64,000 nt of DNA from Neomoorella stamsii. Lineage in GTDB: Bacteria > Bacillota > DSM-521 > Neomoorellales > Neomoorellaceae. The stretch covers positions 1-64,000 of the forward strand of contig NZ_PVXL01000078.1 of NCBI RefSeq assembly GCF_002995805.1, read 5' to 3'. The translations under genes and the position numbers were made by a program. The notes beneath the pieces are model-generated. The model had not been told where the DNA came from, did not search any database, and saw only the letters and a program-made list of their open reading frames with translations. Shown here piece after piece: positions 1 to 7,334 of the stretch. Within the stretch, counting starts at the first letter, position 1; every line of letters starts with the position of its first letter.

Positions 1-403
1 GGAAGTTCCCGTCCTTGACTATTTTGGCTATTATCCCGGCGTCTTTGCGGTCGTTCTTGGTGGGGGAGTTACCTACTTCCTCTTTCCGCCTTTTGACGTG
101 ATAGGGGTTGACTATCACTACCGTATAGCCCTGCTCCTGGAGAAACCATGCTAAGGGTTTCCAGTAGTGGCCTGTGGGTTCCATGCCGATTACTACTTTT
201 GTTGCCCTGGCTTTTTCTTTCGCTTCTTCCATTTTTGCCACTAGACGATAATAGCCTTCTTTGCTATTATGAAACTTGAAGGGTTTGACCACATCCAGTT
301 CGATTTGGTTATAGATCCGTGCCCAGTGGTTGTGTTTGGCTACATCGATACCGACAATTATCACATCACCATGGACCAGTAATTTCTTTTGCACCTCATT
401 CAT
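1..403 (-). mobile_element. IS110-family transposase, N-terminal part (cut by window edge)
   Basis: An open frame of about 134 codons starts at ATG 403-401 and runs off the left edge. The translation has the features of the RuvC-like DEDD catalytic domain of IS110 transposases: GIDVAKHNH near residue 19 (first Asp), GMEPTGHYW near residue 78, and KNDRKDA near residue 120. Proteins of this family cut and join DNA, and in studied members are guided by a bridge RNA encoded in a non-coding end of the element. A strong ribosome site (AGGAGGC) lies 11 bases before the start, but it sits inside an inverted repeat. The C-terminal Ser domain and the right end of the element are outside the window. The left end must lie before the GntR gene stop at 548; I could not define terminal repeats. 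Confidence 0.9.
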
Positions 404-413
404 TCGGTTTCTC

Positions 414-464
414 GCCTCCTGGTTGGTTTGTTTGTTTTGGTCTATTATTTTTTTACCAGGAGGC
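414..464 (-). promoter_or_regulatory. Hairpin that buries the IS110 transposase ribosome site
   Basis: A perfect 10-bp inverted repeat, GCCTCCTGGT at 414-423 and ACCAGGAGGC at 455-464, flanks a T/A-rich loop of about 31 bases. In the transposase mRNA (minus strand) the 3' arm contains the AGGAGGC Shine-Dalgarno sequence, so folding would block translation. On the plus strand the second arm is followed by six T residues and could act as a terminator against read-through from outside. Sequestering hairpins of this kind are known for several IS families; its role here is inferred. Confidence 0.6.
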
Positions 465-547
465 TTTTTTATTGGCAACACCTACCTTACATCATTACAG
501 GAATGCTCTCATCTTTGTTAAACTGGTAGCAGGCCTGTACCCAGCGG

Positions 548-1279
548 CTAAATTACCGTGTGAACCGAAGTCAATTGATACCGATCGCCACGGTATAAAC
601 ACCATCCCCACCCCACCGGCCGGCCATCCCCGGCCAGGAGTACCTGCTCCAGCAAGAAGGCCGGCGAACCCGGCGCCACCCGTAAAGCCCGGGCCTCTTC
701 GTCATTCAGGGATGTTACCTGTAAGATCATTTTGCTGCTTACAGGCAGGGCCGCGGCATGTTTCTCCACCATGTCCGGGAGCGCCTGGTACTGGAGCTCG
801 TTCTCAAGGATAGGGCGTCCCCGGTCGTAACGGAGGTATTTACGGTCATAGGCCAGGGGCTCTCCCCCGGCTAAAAGGGAACGGCGGATATAGAGCACCT
901 TCGTCCCTACCGGAACTTGTAATTTCCCCGCTGCCCTTTCCGGTGCGGGAACCAGCCTGGCTTCCAGCAGCCGGACACTGGAGGTTAACCCCCGCGCAGC
1001 CACCTCCTTGTGGAATTCTTCCATGACAAAAACAGCGCGGTCCAGCTCGGGCCGGGAGACAAAAGTACCTTTCCCTCGTTCAGTGCGAATGAGACCGGCC
1101 CTGGCCAGCTGGCTCAGGCTGCGGCGGACGGTCATGCGGCTTAACCCGTATTTTTCGCTCAGCTCCGCTTCGGAGGGTAAAGCCTCGCCCGGGCGGTATT
1201 CACCTAACCTGATCTGGCGTTCCAGGATTTGCGCGAGCTGATAGTAAGGAGGCACAAAAGAACTTTTGTCTATAGCCAC
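548..1279 (-). CDS. GntR-family (HutC/UTRA type) transcriptional regulator
   Basis: A 243-residue protein. Residues 10-75 form a GntR winged helix-turn-helix (YQLAQILERQIRLGEY, then PSEAELSEKYGLSRMTVRRS, and the wing ending GKGTFVS). The rest (about 90-240) matches a UTRA ligand-binding domain of the HutC subfamily, including the late segment around GSPAFLLEQVLL. Such proteins bind a small molecule and repress a nearby operon. No obvious target lies next to it: the IS110 element is downstream and an unrelated small gene is divergently placed upstream. The effector cannot be deduced. The stop lies only about 85 bases from the IS hairpin, so the element may have separated the regulator from its former target genes (inference). 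Confidence 0.9.
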   Translation of the reverse strand: MAIDKSSFVPPYYQLAQILERQIRLGEYRPGEALPSEAELSEKYGLSRMTVRRSLSQLARAGLIRTERGKGTFVSRPELDRAVFVMEEFHKEVAARGLTSSVRLLEARLVPAPERAAGKLQVPVGTKVLYIRRSLLAGGEPLAYDRKYLRYDRGRPILENELQYQALPDMVEKHAAALPVSSKMILQVTSLNDEEARALRVAPGSPAFLLEQVLLAGDGRPVGWGWCLYRGDRYQLTSVHTVI

Positions 1280-1519
1280 GTGTTAACCCACCTCACTCAG
1301 GTAGGATAACCAGCTTAACAACCCTGGGTTCCAAGGAAGCTTTGTCGTTTATACAACTATTCTCCATTTATTTGATAATTCCTGCTTAAGGTAAACTAAC
1401 ATCAGCATTAATTTAGCTTAAGCCGAGCACTCGCTGCTGCTACGTTTTTTCTCTTGTGTTTTATTTATATATGTTGCTGTATAATGTATATGTATATTAC
1501 AGAGGGAGGTATTAAAGCC
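1280..1519. other. Divergent intergenic region between GntR gene and RHH gene
   Basis: About 240 bases of A/T-rich sequence between divergently transcribed genes. A TATAAT hexamer near 1490 with a weak upstream partner could serve the ribbon-helix-helix gene at 1520. No operator for the GntR protein is clear. Confidence 0.3.
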
Positions 1520-1768
1520 ATGGCTGTACGCACCCAGATTTACTTGCCAGAAGAACTTTATGAGCGCTTGCGAAGACGCGCGGTCATTACTGGTAAGTCC
1601 ATGGCCGAACAAATCAGAGAATCGCTGGAACGCTACTTTACCGAAATAGAAGCCAACACCCCCAAACTTGAAGATCCTATCTGGCAATTAGGCGGCCGTA
1701 TCCAGAGCCAGGATCACGATCTTTCCACCCGCCATGATGCTTATCTCTATCCCCGGAAAGGCCGGTAA
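1520..1768 (+). CDS. Ribbon-helix-helix (CopG/Arc-type) DNA-binding protein, orphan antitoxin-like
   Basis: I chose ATG 1520 because GAGGGAGGT lies just before it; a longer frame from 1454 has no ribosome site. The 82-residue product begins MAVRTQIYLPEELYERLRRR, a typical beta strand plus helix of the RHH fold, and then KSMAEQIRESLERYF, the second helix. Proteins like this are usually VapB-type antitoxins or autoregulators encoded before a PIN-domain toxin. Here no toxin follows: after the stop only a 15-codon frame (1771-1818) precedes a terminator. It is therefore an orphan antitoxin or a free-standing regulator. The C-terminal half is polar and unmatched to anything I recognise. Confidence 0.75.
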   Translation: MAVRTQIYLPEELYERLRRRAVITGKSMAEQIRESLERYFTEIEANTPKLEDPIWQLGGRIQSQDHDLSTRHDAYLYPRKGR

Positions 1769-1796
1769 ACATGAAGCCCTTTTTGCTCGCCTTTAT

Positions 1797-1832
1797 AAAA
1801 TTAAAAGGCCCCGGCTAAGTCCAGGGGGCCTC
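1797..1832 (-). terminator. Terminator of the CBM-like gene
   Basis: Stem GGCCCC (1807-1812) and GGGGCC (1825-1830). Read on the minus strand it is followed by TTTTAATTTTA, so it ends transcription of the gene stopping at 1864. It may also stop the RHH transcript. Confidence 0.7.
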
Positions 1833-1863
1833 TAGATCACTGTTATGGATAGGAGGCTTGCTT

Positions 1864-2253
1864 TTACCTGCGTCCCGGCAGGTTGCCGTTGTGGATTTCA
1901 AAGCTCCAGTTGAGGCCGTTATTGTTGTCCCAGTTGTTGGCGCTATCCTTGAAGCAGAGGTTCAGGCGGCTGCCGTCTTCCACCCGGATGTTTTTGACCC
2001 AGCCGTAGCCGGTACGCTCCATGCGGTAATCATAGATATTCTGCCAGTTATTGGCGTCCCCGTAACCGGTATGCATCCATACCTGGTCGGCGCCGCAGGC
2101 ATCCAGGAGACCGTGGTAAAGGATGGTCACTTCGTCGCCGGCGGTAATGGGTACCGGGTCCACCACCACCCCGCCGGGATATTCGGCCGCCCGCATCTGT
2201 TGCAGGCGCGTCCCTTCATCACTCACAAAGCGGCTGCGGTTTTTATCGCCCAA
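1864..2253 (-). CDS. Stand-alone carbohydrate-binding module (CBM25/CBM53-like)
   Basis: A 129-residue protein with no signal peptide and no catalytic domain. The start is TTG 2253, preceded by GGGGAGGT. From about residue 38 it follows the starch-binding CBM25/53 pattern: AGDEVTILYHGLL, QVWMHTGYG, a WQN-Y core, and the C-terminal signature KDSANNWDNNNGLNWSFEI. In this family such modules bind alpha-glucans and are usually fused to amylases or starch synthases. A free cytoplasmic copy may attach to glycogen or act with a separate glucan enzyme (inference). Residues 1-37 look like a linker. The gene has its own terminator and appears monocistronic. Confidence 0.7.
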   Translation of the reverse strand: MGDKNRSRFVSDEGTRLQQMRAAEYPGGVVVDPVPITAGDEVTILYHGLLDACGADQVWMHTGYGDANNWQNIYDYRMERTGYGWVKNIRVEDGSRLNLCFKDSANNWDNNNGLNWSFEIHNGNLPGRR

Positions 2254-2413
2254 ATCTATTACCTCCCCAGGAAAAGTTGCTAAAATTAGTTTCCCTGGAG
2301 CCAGGCCGGGCTATGCAAAAACTGCTACTTTCTCGCCTGTCCGGTAATAGCGCTGCTCTAAGACACCAGGCGCGAAAAATGAGTTTAGAGATGCAGGTCG
2401 GTTCTTTAGGAAC

Positions 2414-3235
2414 TTACCGTCTTTCCAACCAGTCTTTACTGGCATATTTCGCCCTTAACTCCTCCAATCGCCCTTTTTCCCCATCTGTCAGCTCTCCCCG
2501 TATAAATTCTAAGCCGTAGAGCCTGGTAAAGGCCCGGGCTATACCGGCCTTTATTTCCTCTCCTTCGACCCGGCGGCCTAAAATGTCCTCCAGGCCGCAG
2601 GCCTGGTGGTAAAATTTATCCTTGAGGCGCTGGCGTACGGCTTCCGAAGGCATTTTTAGGACGGCAAAAAGGTCGTCAACATTTAAGGCGATGACTATCG
2701 ACCCGTGCTGGAGGACCACGCCCCCCTTACGTGTCTGGGCGCTGCCTACCAGCTTGCGGCCGCCACAGGTTATCTCATACCAGGAGGGGGCATCAAAACA
2801 GGCGGCCGAAGTATGCTCATCCTGGCCTCCTTTGCGGCCAGAGGCAATCTCCACTGGCGCTCCCAGCTCCCTTAACCCCAGGGCCAGGGCCTCCGCCAGG
2901 CGCAGGTAAGAAGGGCGAATCCCGCCAGTCATGAGGGGGTGGTCTTCCCGGGCCACCACGCTGTAGGTGACTTCATTATCATGGAGTACGGCCCGGCCGC
3001 CGGTTAAGCGGCGCACCAGCCCCAGCCCCCGCTCCCTGACAGCCACCACGTCGATTTCTTTCTCCAGTTGCTGGAAATAACCCAAGGAGATGGTTGGCGG
3101 CTGCCAGGCATAAAAACGTAAGGTTGGCGGCGTTTTGCCTTCCCGGTGCTCCAGCAGGATGGCCTCGTCCACGGCCATGTTGGTGTAAGGATCGGCCACA
3201 CCGGTATCTAATAGCCGCCAGGTTTCCGCCGGCAT
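2414..3235 (-). CDS. lipM: Octanoyltransferase LipM / lipoate-protein ligase family
   Basis: A 273-residue biotin/lipoate A-B ligase fold protein. Visible features are RRLTGGRAVLHD at 75-86 (lipoyl binding), Cys146 in the ACFDAPSWYEI motif that fits the catalytic Cys of LipM, and KLVGSAQTR and LQHGSI further on. LipM moves octanoyl groups from acyl carrier protein to GcvH, the first step of lipoate assembly. The glycine cleavage H protein that needs lipoylation is encoded about 9 kb away at 12221-12613. A lipoate-protein ligase (LplA) is the main alternative, but the Cys supports LipM. The gene stands alone with no operon partners. Confidence 0.85.
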   Translation of the reverse strand: MPAETWRLLDTGVADPYTNMAVDEAILLEHREGKTPPTLRFYAWQPPTISLGYFQQLEKEIDVVAVRERGLGLVRRLTGGRAVLHDNEVTYSVVAREDHPLMTGGIRPSYLRLAEALALGLRELGAPVEIASGRKGGQDEHTSAACFDAPSWYEITCGGRKLVGSAQTRKGGVVLQHGSIVIALNVDDLFAVLKMPSEAVRQRLKDKFYHQACGLEDILGRRVEGEEIKAGIARAFTRLYGLEFIRGELTDGEKGRLEELRAKYASKDWLERR

Positions 3236-3272
3236 AGATTTACCCCCCTGGTCCTGAACTGATTAGATCGCA

Positions 3273-3530
3273 TTAATATTTCTTAAGGACATCATGATGA
3301 CCGCAAGCTAGTAATACCAGAGTATCACCGGTCCGCTCAAAAATAACCCGGATACTAATGCTGGCATAGGCTTCCCAAAAGGGTGTTCCTTTAATACGGT
3401 GTATCTTAAGGGAAGGATGGCACGGGTTTTGAGCCAGGAAGCGTATGGTTTTCAACACGTGCTTTTGAGCTTCTTTGCTTAACTCTTGAAACTGTTCCAG
3501 GAAACTATCAGTCCTTATTATCTGAGGCAT
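3273..3530 (-). CDS. RelE/ParE-superfamily toxin
   Basis: An 85-residue protein of the size and pattern of RelE-type ribonucleases: an N-terminal helical part (FLEQFQELSKEAQKHVLKTI), then a beta-rich core, KIHRIKGTPFWEAYASISIRVIF, and a C-terminal LLACGHHDVLKKY. RelE toxins cleave mRNA on the ribosome. The gene overlaps the upstream antitoxin gene by 23 bases, the usual coupling in type II toxin-antitoxin pairs. The catalytic residue set differs among families, so activity cannot be read from sequence. Confidence 0.8.
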   Translation of the reverse strand: MPQIIRTDSFLEQFQELSKEAQKHVLKTIRFLAQNPCHPSLKIHRIKGTPFWEAYASISIRVIFERTGDTLVLLACGHHDVLKKY

Positions 3531-3816
3531 TCTCCAGTTCTCCTATTAATTCTTCAACACTGCCGTAAGCCTTAACTCGCCCTTCCGCCAGATGCTGCAA
3601 GCTCCGTTGCATCCTTTCCTGCCATTCCTCGCTCCAGAAATATTCCTGTTGCCTGGGGTGCCAGTCAACCGGGACAAGGCGAAGGCTGGTACCATCTTCG
3701 GCCAACTCTAAGCGTACATAATCACCCTCTTTAAGCCCCAGTTTCTTTGCCAGTTGACCTATACTGATAAGCATCCTCTTCTGCACTTGTTCAATTACTG
3801 CGTGTCCCCGCTCCAT
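3508..3816 (-). CDS. AbrB/SpoVT-type antitoxin
   Basis: A 102-residue protein. Residues 8-50 form a swapped-hairpin AbrB DNA-binding domain (MLISIGQLAKKLGLKEGD, VRLELAEDG). The C-terminal part is helical and acidic (WSEEWQERMQRSLQHLAEG, ELIGELENA) and would wrap around the toxin encoded next. The ATG at 3816 is preceded by GAGGTG. Such antitoxins repress their own promoter; the A/T-rich 3820-3880 segment is the likely site. Confidence 0.8.
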   Translation of the reverse strand: MERGHAVIEQVQKRMLISIGQLAKKLGLKEGDYVRLELAEDGTSLRLVPVDWHPRQQEYFWSEEWQERMQRSLQHLAEGRVKAYGSVEELIGELENASDNKD

Positions 3817-4000
3817 ACCTGATACACCTCTTTTTACTTCCGTTTTTCTGTATTATAACAGATCCGGGAAATATAATCCCCATTAAAAACTGCACCCGGG
3901 GACTAATCTTAAATATTTACCCTGATATTGACATACTTCTCGCATAATGCTATCCTGTAAATAGATGGGAAAATATGTAATAATATTGCAGGTGTTGAAA

Positions 4001-4390
4001 ATGCCTGAAAGAAGCAGCGACTGGCTGCGGCAAGCAGAAGCAGACTTAAGGCATGCCATTAATTCGTTTAACGCCGGGGATTTTGAATGGTCCTGTTTTG
4101 CCGCCCAGCAGGCGGCGGAAAAAGCAGTAAAAGCATTATTTCAAAAGTTGCACCTTGATGCCTGGGGTCATACCGTGTCCATTTTACTAGCAAATCTTCC
4201 TGCGGAAATTGCCGTACCCGGAAAATTGATTGAGCAAGCCAAAGTTATCGACAAGCATTATATCCCGGCCCGCTATCCGAATGGTTTTGAAATCGGAGCG
4301 CCCACCGATTTTTACACTGCGGGGGAGGCTGACACCGCCATCAAGATTGCAGGTGAAATCATTGAATTCTGTAAGAGTCATCTCAGTTGA
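4001..4390 (+). CDS. HEPN-domain protein
   Basis: A HEPN-domain protein (about 129 residues from ATG 4001; an in-frame ATG at 3965 would add 12). WLRQAEADLRHAINSF and CFAAQQAAEKAVKALF are the hallmark helices. It overlaps the nucleotidyltransferase gene that follows, a common HEPN-MNT arrangement. The RNase motif R-x4-6-H of toxic HepT proteins is not visible; instead the protein has KHYIPARYPNG. It may therefore be the substrate-binding partner of the nucleotidyltransferase instead of an RNase toxin. Confidence 0.8.
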   Translation: MPERSSDWLRQAEADLRHAINSFNAGDFEWSCFAAQQAAEKAVKALFQKLHLDAWGHTVSILLANLPAEIAVPGKLIEQAKVIDKHYIPARYPNGFEIGAPTDFYTAGEADTAIKIAGEIIEFCKSHLS

Positions 4391-4682
4391 CGAAAATACT
4401 GTCAGAAATGCCCTGGAAGACCTGGCGGCAAGGTTGAAGTCAAGGCCGGAGGTACTGGCTGTTTACCTCTGCGGATCCTGGGCCAGGGGGAACTACACCC
4501 CTTATAGCGACATCGACCTTTTGATCCTGGTTACAAATGACGATAGAAAACCCTGGGATAGAGTACCGGATTATTTGCCCGGCAAATTTCCCGTGGGACT
4601 GGACCTTTTTGTGTATACTCCCGGTGAACTTAAAAACAGCCGTTTTGCCGGGGAGCTTTTAAAAAATGCCATCCAACTCTAG
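4362..4682 (+). CDS. Minimal nucleotidyltransferase (MNT), HEPN partner
   Basis: I chose TTG 4362, preceded by AGGTG at 4351, which gives 106 residues and a 29-base overlap with the HEPN gene. The nucleotidyltransferase signature GSWARGNYTPYSDID (GS-x10-DxD) lies at about residues 41-55, with a later LDLFVYTP carrying the third acidic position. In type VII toxin-antitoxin systems MNT proteins transfer AMP to the HEPN partner and neutralise it. Whether this pair is a toxin system is uncertain because the HEPN protein lacks the usual RNase motif. Confidence 0.75.
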   Translation: MNSVRVISVDENTVRNALEDLAARLKSRPEVLAVYLCGSWARGNYTPYSDIDLLILVTNDDRKPWDRVPDYLPGKFPVGLDLFVYTPGELKNSRFAGELLKNAIQL

Positions 4683-4783
4683 CCTTGCTATACACTCCCT
4701 ATGCTTATGATTATCCCTAATAAGTGGCACAGCTTATTCTCCTGATTTAATAGGTTGATCCAGGGAGCCGAATAAAAACTGCC

Positions 4784-4894
4784 ATGCCGATTTATAAGAT
4801 TGCCGAAGTAACAAATATGGACCTTACAAAAACGAAGTTAATGCTAAGGGATATTGAAAGACGTTTACTTAATAAATTACGCTCGAGCAAGTAA
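4784..4894 (+). CDS. Small unrecognised open frame (36 codons)
   Basis: ATG 4784 to TAA 4894 encodes a basic 36-residue peptide with a helix-like stretch MLRDIERRLLNKLRSSK. No good ribosome site precedes it. It sits in the gap between the HEPN/MNT pair and the duplicated gcvPB tail and may be a remnant or chance frame. Confidence 0.2.
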   Translation: MPIYKIAEVTNMDLTKTKLMLRDIERRLLNKLRSSK

Positions 4895-4966
4895 GCAGCA
4901 TCCCTCCTCCCTTACTACCGGGTATAAGCTTCGGTAAAATGCGTTTTATTAGGTATAGATCGAGTA

Positions 4967-5099
4967 AAAGCCGGCAGCCCCGTGCCTGCCGGCTTGTTCA
5001 TCTTTCGCCAGGGACAACTACTTTCCCTGCCAGCGTAAGACCGAGTTCCTGGCGGCGCCGACTTCGTCCAGGCGCCGCACCGGAGGTGTTACGAGGCGC
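4967..5099 (-). pseudogene. Duplicate of the gcvPB 3' end and terminator
   Basis: This stretch repeats 9377-9508, the last codons and terminator hairpin of gcvPB, with only a few differences (at 4979 and 5044, and a one-base insertion near 5084 that breaks the frame). It is a gene fragment, not a functional gene. Together with the intact copy it brackets the sigma-factor block at 5.1-9.37 kb in direct orientation. The stop codon of the anti-sigma gene (5100-5102) abuts it. The hairpin at 4970-4994 still looks able to terminate transcription coming from the anti-sigma gene. Confidence 0.85.
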
Positions 5100-5855
5100 C
5101 TATCTTTCCGAATAGGCGGAAAGGCTATTGGCAATCTTAACAATTTCTTCGGCAGTATAGGCTCCCTCAATTCTGTAAGTGACTCCTTGCTCATGCCAGA
5201 TTAATAGGGTTTGGCCGCTTTTGTTCGAAAGTAGATTGGCCTCCACACCTCGAACTTCTATTTTCTTGACTTTTGTATCATCAGCATCATAGCCGATCCC
5301 CACTCCTCTGTTGCTACTTATCCCGCTTTCCTTTATCTTTAATATCCCCGTATTACCCATATAGACGAAGGTAACTTCCATAAGGGGTTTGTTACCGGAA
5401 AGAGAAATACTCGTTAAAACAGTTCCTTCCGGCAGATACCCGGGAATCAATAACGCAAAAGGTAACCTGGACCGGGCCTCATCCAGGGATACTTTTTCTT
5501 CCTTCCCGATGTCCGGGGCTGGGACTGGGACTGAGGCTCCAGGGTTCTGTTCTGCACTGTACCTCTCCGCAATATTATAAAGCCTGTCTTTAACTAAGTA
5601 TTCCAGCCTTTTTACTAGCACTATACTAATGGCCGTGGCTTTGGTAGGGAAAACTAAATAGGCAGATAAGACCATAATTAACGTCACACCAGCAACTAGA
5701 GCTGCTGCCCTGAACCCTCCCTTAACGCGCCTCAATTTATTTAGCCCCAAAGCCTTCCGTACCCTCTCCCTGGCCTCGGGAGGTACTTCTTGCTCTTCTA
5801 TTTCCTCACGGATAGCAGTTCTAATTAATTTATCCAGTTCGTGATCAGTTAACAC
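5100..5855 (-). CDS. Membrane anti-sigma factor-like protein (DUF4367-like)
   Basis: A 251-residue protein encoded 2 bases after the ECF sigma gene. The N-terminal 45 residues are charged and cytoplasmic (LDKLIRTAIREEIEEQ), followed by one membrane segment at about 48-70 (AAALVAGVTLIMVLSAYLVF). The exported part from about 120 on has the LPFALLIPGYLPEG segment and repeating beta structure seen in DUF4367 proteins. It would hold the sigma factor at the membrane until an envelope signal arrives. No classic zinc-binding HxxxCxxC motif is present in the N-terminus. The stop codon lies exactly at the edge of the gcvPB repeat, so the last residues may have been reshaped by the insertion. Confidence 0.75.
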   Translation of the reverse strand: MLTDHELDKLIRTAIREEIEEQEVPPEARERVRKALGLNKLRRVKGGFRAAALVAGVTLIMVLSAYLVFPTKATAISIVLVKRLEYLVKDRLYNIAERYSAEQNPGASVPVPAPDIGKEEKVSLDEARSRLPFALLIPGYLPEGTVLTSISLSGNKPLMEVTFVYMGNTGILKIKESGISSNRGVGIGYDADDTKVKKIEVRGVEANLLSNKSGQTLLIWHEQGVTYRIEGAYTAEEIVKIANSLSAYSER

Positions 5856-5857
5856 TA

Positions 5858-6421
5858 TTAATTCCCTCCTTTGCTTGAGAGCCGGCCAAATTCTCTACTT
5901 ATCAGCATTTTCCGCAGTCTTTCCCTGGCCCTGCTTAATCTGGACTTAACTGTACCCAAAGGAATTTCAAGAAGGAAAGCTATTTCCTCCACTTCCATTT
6001 CGGTGTAATATTTTAAAATCAAAACTTCTTTGAACTCCATGGGCAGCTCGCTGATGGCTTCTTTTAAGTCCTGCACTATTTCCCGGTCTTCTAATAACTT
6101 TTCCATATTCTGCCAGCAATAATTATCACGAACCCGGGCTATGTCATCGGGATTCAAGGGGACAACCTTTTTAGATTGATTATAGTTTGCCCTGGCCACA
6201 TTGAGGGCTATGGCAACCAGCCAGGCACCGATTTTGGCTGGGTCGCGTAACTGGTGATACTTCTCAAATGCTATCATGAAGGTTTCCTGAGCTACTTCTT
6301 CTGCTGCAGCCGGGTCACGAGTCAGGGAGAGGGCGCAGCGATATACACGGTCAAAGAAGGATTCGTAAATAATCTGCTGTATTTCGGGAGAGCATACGGT
6401 TTTATGTTTCTTAAATAGCAT
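5858..6421 (-). CDS. ECF-type RNA polymerase sigma factor
   Basis: I chose ATG 6421 because GGGGAGGT precedes it; the upstream ATG at 6442 has that site inside the gene. The product (about 187 residues) has region 2 at residues 18-85 (FFDRVYRCALSLTRDPAAAE, QETFMIAFEKY) and region 4 at about 120-175 (LPMEFKEVLILKYYTEMEVE, GTVKSRLSRARERLRK). ECF factors direct RNA polymerase to promoters with GGAAC-type -35 boxes. Two such boxes precede exported-protein genes in the same block (7141-7170 and 9203-9237), which suggests a local regulon. The anti-sigma gene follows directly. Confidence 0.9.
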   Translation of the reverse strand: MLFKKHKTVCSPEIQQIIYESFFDRVYRCALSLTRDPAAAEEVAQETFMIAFEKYHQLRDPAKIGAWLVAIALNVARANYNQSKKVVPLNPDDIARVRDNYCWQNMEKLLEDREIVQDLKEAISELPMEFKEVLILKYYTEMEVEEIAFLLEIPLGTVKSRLSRARERLRKMLISREFGRLSSKGGN

Positions 6422-6565
6422 TTCATTACCTCCCCGACTCATAAGACAAGAATGTGAGAACTTTTATATTTAATTATAACACATTTATGGTATAATAGCT
6501 AGATAATGGAAAGAATGGTGGTAAAAATAGATAGAAATATTGCCGTCAAGTACTTTAAAAATTAA

Positions 6566-6588
6566 ATCGGGGTGCTTTGGACCCCGAT
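6566..6588 (-). terminator. Terminator of the 6645-7109 gene
   Basis: ATCGGGGT (6566-6573) pairs with ACCCCGAT (6581-6588). On the minus strand it is followed by TTAATTTTT. The remaining gap 6443-6644 is A/T-rich and should hold the sigma-gene promoter, which I could not assign with confidence. Confidence 0.8.
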
Positions 6589-6644
6589 GGCGTTAAAAAC
6601 TATTTTCCTCAGCAACCTTTGATAAAAAATATGGAAGCTCGAGC

Positions 6645-7109
6645 TTACTGGATTTTGATACTGGCAGTATATGAAATTGTCTCTTCGGCTACTGCTCCAT
6701 CCCGGGCCAAGTGAAGACCCTTGGCTCGATAATAATATCCGCGTTGCACGGGGTAGTAATATACTCCCTCCACATAAGAAGTAAAGTAATCCTCAAAAGG
6801 ATAAGAAATAACATCCACCCAGTTATATCCATCCCATTTCTGCAGATATATTCTCACGGCAATATAGTCTACTGCTGATTGGGTAGTAGTATAACCTTCA
6901 AGCATAACTTTAGCTTCACTACCAACCTGAGAAATTTGACTACCATAGAAGGCGATTAATTGTAAACTTTCAATACCGATTCCGGATTTTTCTTCTGCAG
7001 GAGGAGAAGGCAATGCGTTTTGGGCAAACGAAGGATTACTAATCAGTCCAAAAGACCACAAAAGGATAGCAAGTATTACTATTAATGGCATTTTTCTCGA
7101 TAACATCAT
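6645..7109 (-). CDS. Exported protein of unknown function (DUF6147-like)
   Basis: A 154-residue protein with a clear signal peptide (basic start, hydrophobic core LIVILAILLWSFGLI, cleavage near SFAQN at 28-30). The mature part has a pattern seen in small secreted Firmicute proteins: a TTTQSAVDYIAVRIYLQKW strand pair, a WVDV turn, then GYYYRAKGLHLA and a C-terminal YTAS strand, resembling DUF6147. An ECF-type promoter lies about 30 bases upstream, so it probably belongs to the local sigma regulon. No enzymatic motif is visible. Confidence 0.65.
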   Translation of the reverse strand: MMLSRKMPLIVILAILLWSFGLISNPSFAQNALPSPPAEEKSGIGIESLQLIAFYGSQISQVGSEAKVMLEGYTTTQSAVDYIAVRIYLQKWDGYNWVDVISYPFEDYFTSYVEGVYYYPVQRGYYYRAKGLHLARDGAVAEETISYTASIKIQ

Positions 7110-7334
7110 TCATTCCCCCTTGATAATTTCGTCGTTATTTAGATAAAAATAAACGCTGTTAGGTTCCCATAATATTTATTACGAAAAAAAACGAAAATCA
7201 TCCTGTTTTAGCGGGAACCTACGGGTATGTTTTGGGTTAGGGCCAGGGTGTAGCTGCTTCCCAGCATCAGTTTAATCACCTGTTCTCCTGATGTTTAGGT
7301 GCCTTTTTCCTTCACTTTCTGGCAGCACTCCTCT
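7110..7334 (-). promoter_or_regulatory. ECF-type promoter and inverted repeat before the 154-residue gene
   Basis: On the minus strand GGGAACC (7162-7168) is followed after 17 bases by ATCTAA (about 7139-7144). The same layout, with nearly the same flanks, occurs at 9203-9237. A second GGGAACC on the plus strand near 7214 forms an inverted repeat with the first. The rest of this gap shows no gene. Confidence 0.6.

Noticed and set aside
1771-1818. A 15-codon frame after the RHH gene as a toxin
   Set aside because: Too short for a PIN or other toxin and runs into the terminator; no family features.
7202-7225. A plus-strand ECF promoter at the second GGGAACC
   Set aside because: No plus-strand gene follows; kept only as part of an inverted repeat.
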